The position numbers and the translations under genes were made by a program. A model generated the notes under the pieces. That model was not told where the DNA came from. It did not search any database and worked only from the letters and a program-made list of their open reading frames with translations. Of a stretch of 64,000 bases of DNA, positions 10,484-24,138 are shown one piece after another (the first letter of the stretch is position 1; each line of letters begins with the position of its first letter). This DNA is from Amphritea atlantica. Lineage in GTDB: Bacteria > Pseudomonadota > Gammaproteobacteria > Pseudomonadales > Balneatricaceae. The stretch lies in NCBI RefSeq assembly GCF_900111095.1, contig NZ_FOGB01000012.1:62799-126798 (forward strand), in the 5' to 3' direction.

Positions 10484-11152
10484 TCAGCGTATCGTTCCGC
10501 TTAACAGGGGCACAAACTTAACCCCTTCAAGTACCGTTGTTTCATACTCAGTGTCTGTGACCCGGATAACCAGCTTTAGTTGCTGATTTTGCGTGCCACC
10601 CACCGGAATCACTAAGCGGCCTCCCACGGATAGCTGTGCCAGCAGCTCTGGCGGCACCTCCTCCGGCGCCGCAGTCACCATAATGCCATCAAATGGGCCG
10701 CGATCAGCCCAACCCATGCCGCCATCACTGTGCCTCAGGGAGACATTACGGATTTTGAGCAGAGCAAAACGCTGTCGAGCCCTTTCCTGTAACGGTTTAA
10801 TCCGTTCGACACTGAACACCTTATCAACCAGTTGTGCCAGCACGGTAGTCTGATACCCAGACCCGGTACCCACCTCGAGCACTTTTTCCAGAGGGCCTTC
10901 GGCCATCAGAATTTCTGTCATGCGGGCCACAATATAGGGCTGCGAGATCGTCTGGTTAAAACCGATAGGCAGTGCGGTATCTTCATAGGCACGATGGGAG
11001 AGTGCCTCATCGATAAAAATATGCCGGGGGGTGTTGCCCATAATATCGAGCACCTGCTGATCATTGATCCCCTGCTCTTTCAGCCGCTGCACCAGCCTGC
11101 TGCGGGTCCGCTGGGAGGTCATCCCAATCCCCTGCAACTGCAACTTATTCAC
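10484..11152 (-). CDS. pcm: protein-L-isoaspartate O-methyltransferase
   Basis: The protein has 222 residues. The AdoMet-binding motif I is [12 protein letters not shown], and the family signature [19 protein letters not shown] precedes it. The enzyme methylates L-isoaspartyl residues in aged proteins so they can be repaired. The GTG at 11152 overlaps the surE stop (GTGA) and follows a GAGGA sequence, so translation is probably coupled. An ATG at 11122 ([10 protein letters not shown]) matches the start used in many homologues and remains possible. The surE-pcm pairing is the normal arrangement for damage-repair genes close to rpoS. Confidence 0.95.
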   Translation of the reverse strand: MNKLQLQGIGMTSQRTRSRLVQRLKEQGINDQQVLDIMGNTPRHIFIDEALSHRAYEDTALPIGFNQTISQPYIVARMTEILMAEGPLEKVLEVGTGSGYQTTVLAQLVDKVFSVERIKPLQERARQRFALLKIRNVSLRHSDGGMGWADRGPFDGIMVTAAPEEVPPELLAQLSVGGRLVIPVGGTQNQQLKLVIRVTDTEYETTVLEGVKFVPLLSGTIR

Positions 11153-11898
11153 TCTAAATCCTCAAGCCAGTTACTTAGATTATCCATTCCTGAATACTGC
11201 GTCATATCGACATTCAACGGGGTAATTGAAACATAGCCGGACTTCACCGCATAAAAATCGGTGCCCGGACCACAGTCTGCCGCCACCCCCGCACCTGCGA
11301 TCCAGAAGCGCTTCGTACCACGGGGATCGATCGATTCGACCGGCGCATCGGCCACCACCCGATGCCCCAGACGGGTGACATGAACCCCTTTGAGCTGATC
11401 CAGTGGCAGATCCGGCACATTAACATTCAACACAGTTCGGGGGGCCAGCACCAGTCCCTGAATGTCCCGGACCAGTTGACGCACCACTTCGGCAGCCGTG
11501 TCATAGTTCACCGGATTACTGCCCGCCAGGGAAACCGCAATCGGCGGCAGATGCAGATGACGCCCCTCCATGGCTGCTGCGACCGTGCCCGAATAAAGCA
11601 CATCATCACCCAGATTCGAGCCGCAGTTAATGCCCGAGATCACCATATCGGGGGGTTCATGATAGATACCGCCAATGCCCAGATGCACACAATCGGTCGG
11701 AGTACCATTGATACCGATAAAACCGTTCTGATGGTGGTGTGCTTCGAGGGGACGATCCAGCGTCAATGAGTTGCTGGCTCCGCTGCGATTACGATCCGGT
11801 GCGACCACCGCCAATTCTGAGTCCTGAGCAAGAATACGTGCCAGTGCTTCCAGGCCCGGGGCATACACCCCATCGTCATTGGAGAGTAATAATCTCAT
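11149..11898 (-). CDS. surE: 5'/3'-nucleotidase SurE
   Basis: The product has 249 residues from the ATG at 11898. The metal site is [12 protein letters not shown] at the very N-terminus, with [19 protein letters not shown] further in as the family signature. SurE is a phosphatase acting on nucleoside monophosphates and is linked to stationary-phase survival. I chose ATG 11898 over the upstream GTG at 11901 because it gives the usual [10 protein letters not shown] start, has GGAG eight bases upstream, and forms a TGATG overlap with the truD stop. The downstream pcm GTG overlaps this gene's stop, continuing a tightly coupled run. Confidence 0.96.
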   Translation of the reverse strand: MRLLLSNDDGVYAPGLEALARILAQDSELAVVAPDRNRSGASNSLTLDRPLEAHHHQNGFIGINGTPTDCVHLGIGGIYHEPPDMVISGINCGSNLGDDVLYSGTVAAAMEGRHLHLPPIAVSLAGSNPVNYDTAAEVVRQLVRDIQGLVLAPRTVLNVNVPDLPLDQLKGVHVTRLGHRVVADAPVESIDPRGTKRFWIAGAGVAADCGPGTDFYAVKSGYVSITPLNVDMTQYSGMDNLSNWLEDLE

Positions 11899-12950
11899 CA
11901 CTCAGACTCCGGTTCCGGTTGCCCTGATGCAGATGACACCTGTGCCAGCTCCCGCAGCACACTGGTGGCAAAGCTGCCGGCGGGCAGATTAAAGGCCAGG
12001 ACAAACTGATCATCAGCCTCCTGTTCAATGGTCAGATTCGCCGGCATCAGCCGGGTTGAACGGCGTTCCTGGTTCAGCCCCAGCCGCTCCAGTCCCTCCA
12101 GTTGTTCCTGCCAGGGCGTTAACTGCGCGATCTCCCAGGCAGCCGCTTCTGCGGTACAGATTGAGCGACCACGGCCCCACATCGCTGCTGTCAGGTGCAA
12201 GTCAGCAGATTGCAGACGGCTCAGGATAGTGTCATCCTGTGGATCAAAGGGAAAACAACTCTGACTGCCATTGATCATCAGCACATCACCGGGCATCGGT
12301 TGCGAAAAGAGCGACTGAGCGATGCGCTGAGACACCAACTGATTAAACATATAGGAACGCACCGCCGAGATATACAGCCCTTTTTTGTGTCGCTGACGCT
12401 CTTTCAGCTTCCCGGCTATCAGCAGCGCCCCCTTGTGCAGGTTTCCCTGATGGTGTCCGAATCGCTGTTCACCAAAATAGTTGGGCACACCCGCCCGGAT
12501 CTGTTCCGCCCGACGGAGCAGTTCCGCCGGTTCACTGACCTGACGCAGACGGATCTCAAACCGGTTACCGTTAAGACTCCCCAGCCGCAACTTACGGGTA
12601 TGCTTAACCGCTTTAAGCACCTTAATCGTCTCGGTTTCAAACAGCGACCAGGTCAGCGGAGCACGCCCCGGCAGATGAACACTAAACCATTGTTCGGTCA
12701 CCGCATGGCGATCTTTTTTACCGGCGTAGCCAACCTCTTTAGGACTTACCTGGCAAAAGTGCGCCAGTTGCCGGGCTACCCAGTCAGTATTTTCACCGGT
12801 TTTGCGGATATAGAGAAACACATGATCGCCGCTGCCTTCAGGCTCAAAAGAGAGATCTTCTGTCACCCTGAAATCATCGGCTTCAGTTCGGATAACCGCA
12901 CGATTGGCAGGCTCACCGTAGAGATAGTTTAACTCGTTTGGAAAGTTCAT
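11898..12950 (-). CDS. truD: tRNA pseudouridine(13) synthase TruD
   Basis: The protein has 350 residues. The TruD signature [14 protein letters not shown] contains the catalytic aspartate D80, the same number as in E. coli TruD. It makes pseudouridine at position 13 of tRNA(Glu). The gene overlaps surE by one base and begins 17 bases after the ftsB stop. In most gammaproteobacteria ispD and ispF lie between ftsB and truD; they are absent here. Confidence 0.96.
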   Translation of the reverse strand: MNFPNELNYLYGEPANRAVIRTEADDFRVTEDLSFEPEGSGDHVFLYIRKTGENTDWVARQLAHFCQVSPKEVGYAGKKDRHAVTEQWFSVHLPGRAPLTWSLFETETIKVLKAVKHTRKLRLGSLNGNRFEIRLRQVSEPAELLRRAEQIRAGVPNYFGEQRFGHHQGNLHKGALLIAGKLKERQRHKKGLYISAVRSYMFNQLVSQRIAQSLFSQPMPGDVLMINGSQSCFPFDPQDDTILSRLQSADLHLTAAMWGRGRSICTAEAAAWEIAQLTPWQEQLEGLERLGLNQERRSTRLMPANLTIEQEADDQFVLAFNLPAGSFATSVLRELAQVSSASGQPEPESE

Positions 12951-12967
12951 TAACGCTAGGATTTCCG

Positions 12968-13291
12968 TTACTGACCGCTATCGGCCGGTGGCTTACCTGG
13001 CAACGCCGGAACCAACTGAAAGAAGGATTCGTCTTCTTTCACCATGCCCAGCTGATTTCGGGCCCGCTCTTCCAGTGCCTCCAGTCCCTGCTTGAGATCC
13101 TGGACCTCAGCATCTAACTGATGGTTACGACTCACCAGAAGATCATTTTCCGCCCGTTGCCGCTCGATCTCCTGCTGTAACGCCTGCACTTCCCCCAGGT
13201 TCGCTTCGCCAAACCACAGCCGGTACTGCAGCCCGATCAGGCAGATCAGCAGCAACAACATAATCGAACGAAATAAACTCAGGCGAAACAC
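12968..13291 (-). CDS. ftsB: cell division protein FtsB
   Basis: The protein has 107 residues. One membrane helix (about 5-23, rich in Leu and Ile) is followed by a coiled coil of heptads (VQALQQEIERQRAENDLL) and a conserved C-terminal stretch (EERARNQLGMVKEDESFF) typical of FtsB. It joins FtsL and FtsQ at the septum to activate FtsWI. It lies downstream of eno, the conserved neighbour, but a strong terminator hairpin stands between the two genes. The next gene is truD instead of the expected ispD. Confidence 0.93.
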   Translation of the reverse strand: MFRLSLFRSIMLLLLICLIGLQYRLWFGEANLGEVQALQQEIERQRAENDLLVSRNHQLDAEVQDLKQGLEALEERARNQLGMVKEDESFFQLVPALPGKPPADSGQ

Positions 13292-13321
13292 AGTCCGACA
13301 GCACTCTTACTCTTTATATAG

Positions 13322-13348
13322 TCAAAAAAGGGGGCGTTAAGCCCCCTT
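13322..13348 (-). terminator. intrinsic terminator after eno
   Basis: A perfect 8-base-pair stem, AAGGGGGC (13328-13335) with GCCCCCTT (13341-13348) and a 5-base loop, is followed on the minus strand by a run of six T. It lies between eno and ftsB, so ftsB probably needs read-through or its own promoter in the 13292-13321 stretch. Confidence 0.85.
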
Positions 13349-13372
13349 AGTATTTCACAGATCAGTTAAAAA

Positions 13373-14671
<1,299 letters not shown>

Positions 14672-14698
14672 CTAAACTCCAATAATTATTTCTATTCT

Positions 14699-16381
<1,683 letters not shown>

Positions 16382-16396
16382 CTACTAAAGATGGGG

Positions 16397-17716
16397 CTAC
16401 AGGGTATCAGAATCACCCCGTGCAGACAATGCAGTTGGCAGCCATTTGAGTGCAAAACCGCTGCCTTTTTTTTCACTTTGCCAGCCCTCACAGATGCAGA
16501 TTCCCGGCAACGCGACAATCTCATCGTCAACCACACATACCGGCCATGAGCTTCGCTGCCAGGCAGGAATATGATGCTCCTGAAATAATTTTTTCAAACT
16601 GCATGAACCACCCCGCCCGACGGGCCTGCAACGATCCCCATCAGAACGGTTGCGCAGGGTCACACCGGTCAGACTTTTTAACCCGCCCGGGGCGACACTG
16701 CGAACCACTTGCAGCGTTCCCTGAGCGGTCTGCACGCCCTCTTCACTGAGTGGCCAGTTGCCCCATTCGATGTCGACCTGCTCCGGTTGCAGAACAATAA
16801 CGCCCTGATAGCGCCGCACCTGAAACGCCCCCAGTTGAACAACCGGCTGGCGGTCATCCGCCGCTGCAATCAGCTGCAGAACACTCTTTACCTGCCGCTC
16901 GCCGATGGAGACACCAGCCCTGAGACACCAGAAACGCAGCAGATTTGCTCTTCGCGGTCTGCTCAGATCCAGCAGCGCCTGACACTCCAGGCCGTCACCA
17001 GAACCGACACTATGCAGATCAATCTCTGCCAGATCCCTGTGCAGCTGCTCAGCATCTCGGAGATACCCCGCAGTATCCGCCCAGCGACGGGAAAAACCGG
17101 GCCAGCGGGCCTGCAACAAAGGCAACACCTTATGCCTGAGGTAGTTGCGGTCGTAGCGAAGATCGTTATTGCTGGGGTCATCAACCCACTGCAGCTGTTG
17201 CGCCTGGGCCCAGCTGTGTAACTGCTGCCGGGTGATGCTCAATAGCGGTCGGTAAAGCTCAGCCTGCCCCAGCCTGCGGCTATCGGGGATACCGGCCAGC
17301 CCTCGCACCCCGGCACCCCGAAGTAACCGGAACAGCATGGTTTCCGTCTGGTCATCCAGATGGTGGGCCAGCAACAGACAATCACCGGGTTGCAGCAACT
17401 GCCCGAATAGCTGATAACGGGCATTACGGGCAGCCTGTTCCAGACTGGAGCCCTCATCAACAACCACTTTATGACTGACAAAAGAAAGCTTCAGCGAGCC
17501 GGCCAGACGCCCACAAAAGTCACTCCATTGCGCTGACTGAGACTGCAACTGGTGATCAATATTAACCACCAGCAGTTGCTCAGCGGGCAACGACCTGGCC
17601 GCCAGATGGAGCAGCACCACCGAGTCCAGCCCACCACTCAGGCCAACCACCCAGCGGGTTACCCTGCTGCGCCGGTCTTTAAGCTGCTGATCAAAGTAGG
17701 ACTGAAGATCTTTCAT
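16397..17716 (-). CDS. tilS: tRNA(Ile)-lysidine synthase TilS
   Basis: The protein has 439 residues. The PP-loop ATPase motif GLSGGLDSVVLLHL lies near residue 27, followed by the LLLAHHLDDQTETMLFRLLRGAG signature split over the catalytic N-domain. The C-terminal domain has NRSDGDRCRPVGR and the LKKLFQEHHIPAWQR element of TilS. It attaches lysine to C34 of the CAU anticodon of tRNA(Ile2). The gene follows accA, the common order, but a terminator lies between the two. Confidence 0.95.
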   Translation of the reverse strand: MKDLQSYFDQQLKDRRSRVTRWVVGLSGGLDSVVLLHLAARSLPAEQLLVVNIDHQLQSQSAQWSDFCGRLAGSLKLSFVSHKVVVDEGSSLEQAARNARYQLFGQLLQPGDCLLLAHHLDDQTETMLFRLLRGAGVRGLAGIPDSRRLGQAELYRPLLSITRQQLHSWAQAQQLQWVDDPSNNDLRYDRNYLRHKVLPLLQARWPGFSRRWADTAGYLRDAEQLHRDLAEIDLHSVGSGDGLECQALLDLSRPRRANLLRFWCLRAGVSIGERQVKSVLQLIAAADDRQPVVQLGAFQVRRYQGVIVLQPEQVDIEWGNWPLSEEGVQTAQGTLQVVRSVAPGGLKSLTGVTLRNRSDGDRCRPVGRGGSCSLKKLFQEHHIPAWQRSSWPVCVVDDEIVALPGICICEGWQSEKKGSGFALKWLPTALSARGDSDTL

Positions 17717-17756
17717 ATCGGTTTTCTATCATTGCCCTGGCTCATGGCTGACAGGC

Positions 17757-17785
17757 AAAAAAAACCGCCGGTGTCGCCGGCGGTT
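17757..17785 (-). terminator. intrinsic terminator after accA
   Basis: A 9-base-pair stem, AACCGCCGG (17763-17771) with CCGGCGGTT (17777-17785), has a TGTCG loop and is followed on the minus strand by eight T. It directly follows the accA stop codon at 17792. Confidence 0.9.
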
Positions 17786-17791
17786 GCTGTG

Positions 17792-18745
17792 TTACTGGCT
17801 AATGCCGTAGGACATAAGTCGCTGGTAGCGTCGTTCCAGCAAATCGTCCTGCTCAATATCTGACAACCGCTCCAGTGTCTCCAACAGATGCTTCTTGAGG
17901 TTAGCCGCCATCAGCGCGTGATCCCGGTGAGCACCACCCAGAGGCTCATCAACAATCTGATCCACCAGACCCAGCGCGTGCAGACGATCCGAGGTCAGAC
18001 CCATCGCCCGGGCAGCATCGGGCGCCTTATCAGCGCTTTTCCACAGAATAGATGCACAGCCTTCCGGAGAGATAACAGAGTAGGTGGAGTATTGCAGCAT
18101 CATCAACTCATCGCAGACGCCGATCGCCAGGGCTCCACCGGAACCGCCTTCGCCTACCACAGTAGCAACAATCGGCGTATTCAGTCGGGACATTGCCGCC
18201 AGGTTGAATGCGATCGCTTCAGACTGACCCCGCTCCTCAGCATCGATACCGGGATAAGCTCCAGGGGTATCAATAAAGGTAAGGATCGGCATCTTAAAAC
18301 GTTCGGCCATCTCCATCAGACGCAGCGCTTTACGATAGCCCTCAGGACGCGGCATGCCGAAGTTGCGACGCACCTTTTCCTTCACTTCACGGCCTTTCTG
18401 ATGGCCAATCACCATCACCGGACGCCCTTCCAGACGCGCAATACCACCCACCAGAGCCCGGTCATCTGCAAAATGACGGTCACCATGGATCTCTTCAAAT
18501 TCGTCGAAAATCAGCTTAACGTAATCCAGAGTGTAAGGACGCTGAGGGTGACGAGCGATCTGGGAGATCTGCCATTCACTCAGGTCGCTGAACAAAGATT
18601 TAGTCAGCGTGCGGCTTTTTGCCTGCAACTTTGAGATCTCTTCCTCAATGTTCAGTTCATTGTCATCGCCAACCAGACGCAGCTCTTCAATCTTGGCTTC
18701 CAGGTCTGCAATTGGCTGTTCGAAATCCAGATAGTTGGGATTCAT
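17792..18745 (-). CDS. accA: acetyl-CoA carboxylase carboxyltransferase subunit alpha
   Basis: The protein has 317 residues, the usual length. Signatures include [22 protein letters not shown], the oxyanion-forming [13 protein letters not shown], and [21 protein letters not shown] in split form. It pairs with AccD to transfer the carboxyl group from biotin to acetyl-CoA, making malonyl-CoA. It lies about 117 bases downstream of dnaE, the conserved order in gammaproteobacteria, and ends at a strong terminator. Confidence 0.97.
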   Translation of the reverse strand: MNPNYLDFEQPIADLEAKIEELRLVGDDNELNIEEEISKLQAKSRTLTKSLFSDLSEWQISQIARHPQRPYTLDYVKLIFDEFEEIHGDRHFADDRALVGGIARLEGRPVMVIGHQKGREVKEKVRRNFGMPRPEGYRKALRLMEMAERFKMPILTFIDTPGAYPGIDAEERGQSEAIAFNLAAMSRLNTPIVATVVGEGGSGGALAIGVCDELMMLQYSTYSVISPEGCASILWKSADKAPDAARAMGLTSDRLHALGLVDQIVDEPLGGAHRDHALMAANLKKHLLETLERLSDIEQDDLLERRYQRLMSYGISQ

Positions 18746-18862
18746 GTATTGATATTCCGTAAGTTTGCTTCGTTCCGGCCGGGACGCAGTGGCAACTAAA
18801 GATCAGCCGACGATAAAAATTGGCCTAATTCTACCCTGTGTAGAGACTAAGAACCACCCTGA

Positions 18863-21800
18863 TCAGTAGCGAATTCTGACCGCATCTCCGCCAAACTGGT
18901 CTTTAAGCTTGAGCAACAACTCGTCACTGGGTTTCACCTGCCACGCCTCACCAAGACAGAGCGTTGCAGAGGCATTATCGCTGCTGTAACGCAACGCCAC
19001 CGGCATATTCACATCACCTTTATGGGCCTGAAGCAGCTCACCAAAGGATTTTAAAGGCCGCTCTTTCAACTGCGAGCTATCGCAGTCGATCTCAATCTGA
19101 CGACCATACCGGGCGCGGCACTGGGTTATATCAACAACCTTATTACCCCGCACCTTGAGCTTATCGGTGCCGGAATAACTATCGATGGTGATCTCACCTT
19201 CGATCAGCAGTATCGCATCCTTGTTAAGCATGGTGCGGTATTCGTCATACGCCTCACCAAACAGCGAGACCTCTATTCTTGAGGTGCGGTCATCCAGCGT
19301 GACAAAACAGAGTGAGTCCCCTTTTTTGGTTTTCTTAACCCGCACGTCCACCACCAGGCCCAGCATTTTTTGTTGCTGACCCCGCTGGGGCACCAGCTCC
19401 ACGATCCGCCGGGAGATGAAGTTAGGTAACTCAGACTCATACTCATCGATCGGATGCCCGGTTACATAGAGCCCCAGGGTATCTTTTTCACCCTGCAGAC
19501 GCTCCTTATCGGTCCAGTTCCGAAGCTTCATATATTCTGCATAGGGATCCCGGGGCTGCTCGGCCTCAACCTCACCGAACAGGTCAAACATCCCCGCGCT
19601 CTGATTACGCTCGGACTGATCCGCCGCTTTCAGCGCTTCACCGATGGAGGCCCACAGCTGGGCACGATCCGGCCCCAGATGATCCAGTGCACCCGAGCGG
19701 ACTAACGCTTCCAGCACCCTCTTATTGAGCTTTTTACTACCAACACGCTTACAAAAATCAAAGATATCCTTGAAATGTCCACCCTGATTACGCGCCTCGA
19801 CAATTGCTTCAATCGGGCCTTCACCGACCCCTTTAATCGCCCCCAGACCGTATACAATCTCACCCTTATCATTCACGGTGAACATGTACTCGCCCCAGTT
19901 AACATCCGGCAACACCAACGGCAGCTTCATGGTGCGACACTCTTCGATGAAGATCACCACCTTATCGGTGTTCTGCATATCAGAGGAGAGAACCGCGGCC
20001 ATGAATGGCGCAGGGTAGTGTGCTTTCAGCCAGGCGGTCTGATAGGAAACCAGTGCATAGGCGGCGGAGTGAGATTTGTTGAAACCGTAGCCAGCGAACT
20101 TCTCTACCAGGTCAAAGATGTTGCCTGCCAGGTCCCGGTCGATACCATTGGTTTCACAACCATCGAGGAATACCGCCCGCTGCTTGGCCATCTCTTCGGG
20201 CTTTTTCTTACCCATCGCCCGACGCAGCATATCCGCGCCACCGAGGGTATAACCTGCCATCACCTGTGCGATCTGCATGACCTGTTCCTGATACAGGATG
20301 ATACCGTAGGTCGGTTCCAGTACCGGTTGCAGAATATCCAGCTGATAATCGGCGTGAGGATAGGCCAGCTCAGCCTGTCCATGCTTACGCAAGATAAAGT
20401 CGTCCACCATGCCCGACTGCAGCGGGCCAGGTCGGAACAGCGCCACCAGCGCGACAATATCTTCAAAGCGGTCCGGTTTCAGACGCCGCACCAGATCCTT
20501 CATACCACTGGATTCCAGCTGGAATACTGCGGTGGTTTCTGCGGATTGCAGCAGATTAAAGGTGGCTCGGTCCTCCAGATCGATCAACGCAATATCGAGA
20601 GGCTCTTCACCATTCCTGGCGCGGATCCGGTCGATGGTTTTCACCGCCCAGTCGACGATTGTCAGAGTTCGCAGGCCGAGGAAGTCGAACTTAACCAGAC
20701 CGGCTTCCTCCACATCGCTCTTATCAAACTGAGTCACCAGGCCGTGACCAAACTCATCACAGTAGGTGGCCGAGAAATCGGTCAGTTTAGTCGGGGCAAT
20801 CACCACACCACCGGCGTGTTTACCCACGTTACGGGTCAGGCCCTCCAGCTTGAGGGCCATCTCCATGATCTCCTGAGCCTCTTCACTGGAGTCGACAAAC
20901 TCCTTCATCAGAGGCTCTTCCACCATCGCCCGGCTCAGGGTAATACCCACCTCAAAGGGGATCAGCTTGGACAGGCGGTCGGCCAGGCCAAAGGCTTTAC
21001 CCTGCACCCGGGCAACATCCCGTACCACCGCCTTAGCCGCCATGGTACCGAAAGTGACGATCTGGGATACCGCATCCCGACCATAAGTTTCAGCCACATA
21101 GTCGATAACCCGGTCACGGTTATCCATACAGAAGTCGATATCGAAGTCGGGCATCGATACCCGTTCCGGGTTGAGGAAACGTTCGAACAGCAGGTCGTAT
21201 TCCAATGGATCAAGGTCGGTAATCTTCTGCGCATAGGCGACCAGAGAGCCGGCACCCGAACCCCGGCCAGGCCCCACCGGCACGCCGTTATCCTTACCCC
21301 ACTGGATAAAGTCCATAACGATCAGGAAGTAACCGGGGAAACCCATCTGGGTGATAATATCCAGCTCAAATCTCAGCCGTTCTTCGTATGGTCTGCGCTT
21401 CTCAGCATAATCCGGATCATTTTTATCCAACAAAATATCCAGACGCTCTTCCAGCCCCTTCCAGGAGACATCGGCAAAAAACTGATCCATGGTCATCCCA
21501 TCCGGGATGGGATATTTCGGCAGATAGTAGGTGCCCAGATCCAGTTCTACATTACAGCGTTTGGCGATCTCTACGGTGTTGGTAATCGCAGAGGGGATAT
21601 CACTGAACAACTCAGTCATCTCTTCGGGGGTGCGCAGATACTGCTGTTCGCTGTAGTATTTTGGCCGGTGAGGGTCTTCCAGAGTTCGCCCCTGGTTGAT
21701 ACACACCCGTACTTCATGTGCTTCAAAATCCTCCGGCTTGAGGAACATCACCTCATTGGTGGCAACCAGTGGGCAACCCGTCTCATGGGCCAGCTGGACC

Positions 21801-22357
21801 GAAGCATGGACACAGTTTTCATCACCCGGTCGTCCGGTACGCTGAATTTCCAGGTAGAAACGATCTGGAAATATGGATTGCCACTGTTCCACTACAGCCC
21901 GGGCAGAATCGTTGTCCGCCAGCGCCCGTCCCACCTCACCATCTTTTGCACCCGACAGTGCGATCAGTCCCTCGGCGCGCTCAACGATCCAGCTCTTTTT
22001 CAGTAACGCCCGCTCAGGCTGAATATTCTGACCTTTCTCATAGGCCAGGGAGATCAGCTCCATCAGATTGCGGTAGCCTTTCTCATTCATGGCTAGCAGC
22101 GTCATCCGGTGGGGAGTCGCCTCCGGATCGGTCTCATTTTCGATCCAGATATCTGCGCCAAAAATCGGCTTTATTCCCGCCCCGGTGGTCGCTTTAAAGA
22201 ATTTAACCAGCGCAAACAGGTTTACCTGATCGGTGATGGCGATAGCGGGGATCTGCTGATCTTTCGCAACACTCACCAGCTCTTTAATGCGCACCAGCCC
22301 ATCAACCAGTGAATACTCAGTGTGCAGTCGAAGATGTACAAATGCCGGGTCTGTCAT
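18863..22357 (-). CDS. dnaE: DNA polymerase III subunit alpha
   Basis: The protein has 1164 residues. The PHP domain begins at VHLRLHTEYSLVDGL. The palm contains the catalytic aspartates in PDFDIDFCMDNRDRVI. A thumb and fingers region is followed by helix-hairpin-helix repeats and an OB-fold (VKKTKKGDSLCFVTLDDRT). It is the replicative polymerase catalytic subunit, length normal for DnaE1. It lies 31 bases after rnhB, in the conserved lpxA-lpxB-rnhB-dnaE-accA run. Confidence 0.98.
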   Translation of the reverse strand: MTDPAFVHLRLHTEYSLVDGLVRIKELVSVAKDQQIPAIAITDQVNLFALVKFFKATTGAGIKPIFGADIWIENETDPEATPHRMTLLAMNEKGYRNLMELISLAYEKGQNIQPERALLKKSWIVERAEGLIALSGAKDGEVGRALADNDSARAVVEQWQSIFPDRFYLEIQRTGRPGDENCVHASVQLAHETGCPLVATNEVMFLKPEDFEAHEVRVCINQGRTLEDPHRPKYYSEQQYLRTPEEMTELFSDIPSAITNTVEIAKRCNVELDLGTYYLPKYPIPDGMTMDQFFADVSWKGLEERLDILLDKNDPDYAEKRRPYEERLRFELDIITQMGFPGYFLIVMDFIQWGKDNGVPVGPGRGSGAGSLVAYAQKITDLDPLEYDLLFERFLNPERVSMPDFDIDFCMDNRDRVIDYVAETYGRDAVSQIVTFGTMAAKAVVRDVARVQGKAFGLADRLSKLIPFEVGITLSRAMVEEPLMKEFVDSSEEAQEIMEMALKLEGLTRNVGKHAGGVVIAPTKLTDFSATYCDEFGHGLVTQFDKSDVEEAGLVKFDFLGLRTLTIVDWAVKTIDRIRARNGEEPLDIALIDLEDRATFNLLQSAETTAVFQLESSGMKDLVRRLKPDRFEDIVALVALFRPGPLQSGMVDDFILRKHGQAELAYPHADYQLDILQPVLEPTYGIILYQEQVMQIAQVMAGYTLGGADMLRRAMGKKKPEEMAKQRAVFLDGCETNGIDRDLAGNIFDLVEKFAGYGFNKSHSAAYALVSYQTAWLKAHYPAPFMAAVLSSDMQNTDKVVIFIEECRTMKLPLVLPDVNWGEYMFTVNDKGEIVYGLGAIKGVGEGPIEAIVEARNQGGHFKDIFDFCKRVGSKKLNKRVLEALVRSGALDHLGPDRAQLWASIGEALKAADQSERNQSAGMFDLFGEVEAEQPRDPYAEYMKLRNWTDKERLQGEKDTLGLYVTGHPIDEYESELPNFISRRIVELVPQRGQQQKMLGLVVDVRVKKTKKGDSLCFVTLDDRTSRIEVSLFGEAYDEYRTMLNKDAILLIEGEITIDSYSGTDKLKVRGNKVVDITQCRARYGRQIEIDCDSSQLKERPLKSFGELLQAHKGDVNMPVALRYSSDNASATLCLGEAWQVKPSDELLLKLKDQFGGDAVRIRY

Positions 22358-22388
22358 TTCAGCTCATTTATTCAGTGATAATTGTGGG

Positions 22389-22982
22389 TTAAAGCAACTC
22401 TGCTACGGGCCTGAAGCTGCGCCGGTGTTCCGGCAATGGGCCCAGCAGACGCAACCGTTCCATATGCAGCGCGGTCGGATAGCCCTTATGGCGGGCAAAA
22501 CCATAATCGGGGTAACGCTGATCCAGCTCTGCCATCTCCCGGTCACGGTAAACCTTAGCCAGAATCGATGCGGCGCTGATGGCTGGCTCTTTGAGATCAC
22601 CTTTGATAATCGCTTCCGACGCACAGGGTAAACCCGGTGGACAACGATTACCATCGATCAGGGCAAACTCAGGCACAACGCTCAGTTGAGTGACCGCCCT
22701 TTGCATCGCCAGCATCGTGGCATGAAGGATGTTCAGCTCATCGATCTCGGCTGGGGTCGCCCAGGCAATCGACCAGGCCAGCGCCCGCTCCTGAATCAGC
22801 GGAAACAGCTGCTCTCGCTTCTTTTCGCTTAACTTTTTGGAATCTGTCAGGCCATCGACAGGCCTGGCTGGGTCAAGGATAACCGCTGCGGCAACCACAT
22901 TTCCAATCAGTGGTCCCCGCCCTACCTCATCGACGCCCGCGACCAGTCGTCCGGTAGAGAAATCAAACCCCAGGTTTTCCAC
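22389..22982 (-). CDS. rnhB: ribonuclease HII
   Basis: The protein has 197 residues. The active-site DEVGRGPL motif starts at D18, and further acidic residues sit in ALIDGN and in the [11 protein letters not shown] region. It removes ribonucleotides embedded in DNA and RNA of RNA-DNA hybrids. The start overlaps the end of lpxB by 20 bases, so translation is likely coupled. Confidence 0.96.
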   Translation of the reverse strand: MENLGFDFSTGRLVAGVDEVGRGPLIGNVVAAAVILDPARPVDGLTDSKKLSEKKREQLFPLIQERALAWSIAWATPAEIDELNILHATMLAMQRAVTQLSVVPEFALIDGNRCPPGLPCASEAIIKGDLKEPAISAASILAKVYRDREMAELDQRYPDYGFARHKGYPTALHMERLRLLGPLPEHRRSFRPVAELL

Positions 22983-24135
22983 TCAGCCTCCCCCTGGATT
23001 GCAGCAAACGGACAATCGCATCGGCCGCCTTTTTACTGGCATCCTGACGCAGTTGCAGGTGAATCTCATAAAAATGCTGTTTCAGCGCACTCTGTTCTTC
23101 GCTATCGAGCAACGCCTGTTCAATGGCAGGCCCCAGTATTTCGGGGCGCACATCATTCTGTAGAATCTCAGGAACCAGAGGCGCATCTGCCAGCAGATTA
23201 GGCAGAGAGATATACTGGCTGCTGAGCAAACGGGAGATAATCATATAGGTGACCGGGGCCATCCGGTAAGCCACCACCATCGGCTTTTTCAGCAGTAACG
23301 CTTCAAGGGTCGCGGTGCCCGATGCGATCAGCACCGCATCCGCGGCAGTCAGCACCTCACGGGAACGTTTCAGCACCAGCTTGACCGGCAGATCACTATA
23401 ACGGCGGTCGAGTAGCGCCCTGAGGTGGTCGTAACGCTGCTGATTAGCTGCCGGCATCACAAAAACAAGATCAGAGTTGCGCTTCAGTAACCAGCGAGCC
23501 GTATCCAGAAAGGGGTCAGCCAGATATTTCAGCTCACCACCACGACTGCCAGGCATCAGCGCGACAATCTGCTGTTCAAACGGCAGACCCAGGTCTGCTC
23601 TGGCCTTTGCCTGATCCGGTTCAAGGGGGATCATATTTGCCAGAGGATGACCGACAAACTCTACGGGCATCGCATGTTGCTGATAAAACTTCGCTTCAAA
23701 CGGAAACAGCGTCAGCATCAGGTCGGTGGTTTTGAGAATTTTAAATACCCGTTTACTGCGCCAGGCCCAAACCGACGGGCTGACATAATGGACCGTTGGA
23801 ATACCGGCAAGACGCAACTTGCCTTCAAGATTGAGGGTAAAATCCGGGGCATCAATTCCGATAAAAATATCCGGACGCTGCTGAGAAAAATGCGCCACCA
23901 GTGATCTGCGGATCCTTAGCAGCTCCCGCAACCGACCCAGCACCTCAACCAGTCCCATCACCGACAACTTTTCCATAGGATAAAGGCTGTGACACCCCTC
24001 AGCCTGCATCAGCTCACCACCGATGCCCTCAATCTCAATCTCAGGAAAACGTTGTTTCAGTTCTGCCAGCAGCCCGGCACCCAGAATATCTCCCGATGCC
24101 TCACCTGCTACGATACCGATGCGCAGGGTAGCCAT
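22963..24135 (-). CDS. lpxB: lipid-A-disaccharide synthase
   Basis: The protein has 390 residues. Family motifs include [16 protein letters not shown] at the N-terminus, [12 protein letters not shown], and the donor site region [21 protein letters not shown]. It condenses UDP-diacylglucosamine with lipid X to make the lipid A disaccharide at the inner membrane. It follows lpxA by 3 bases and overlaps rnhB by 20. Confidence 0.97.
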   Translation of the reverse strand: MATLRIGIVAGEASGDILGAGLLAELKQRFPEIEIEGIGGELMQAEGCHSLYPMEKLSVMGLVEVLGRLRELLRIRRSLVAHFSQQRPDIFIGIDAPDFTLNLEGKLRLAGIPTVHYVSPSVWAWRSKRVFKILKTTDLMLTLFPFEAKFYQQHAMPVEFVGHPLANMIPLEPDQAKARADLGLPFEQQIVALMPGSRGGELKYLADPFLDTARWLLKRNSDLVFVMPAANQQRYDHLRALLDRRYSDLPVKLVLKRSREVLTAADAVLIASGTATLEALLLKKPMVVAYRMAPVTYMIISRLLSSQYISLPNLLADAPLVPEILQNDVRPEILGPAIEQALLDSEEQSALKQHFYEIHLQLRQDASKKAADAIVRLLQSRGRLSGKPGV

Positions 24136-24138
24136 ACC

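Noticed and set aside
19775..22006. 743-codon open frame on the plus strand opposite dnaE
   Set aside because: It is antisense to the whole centre of dnaE, which has all its motifs. The translation shows no family signature and is rich in His, Gln and Arg, as expected from the complement of a GC-rich gene.
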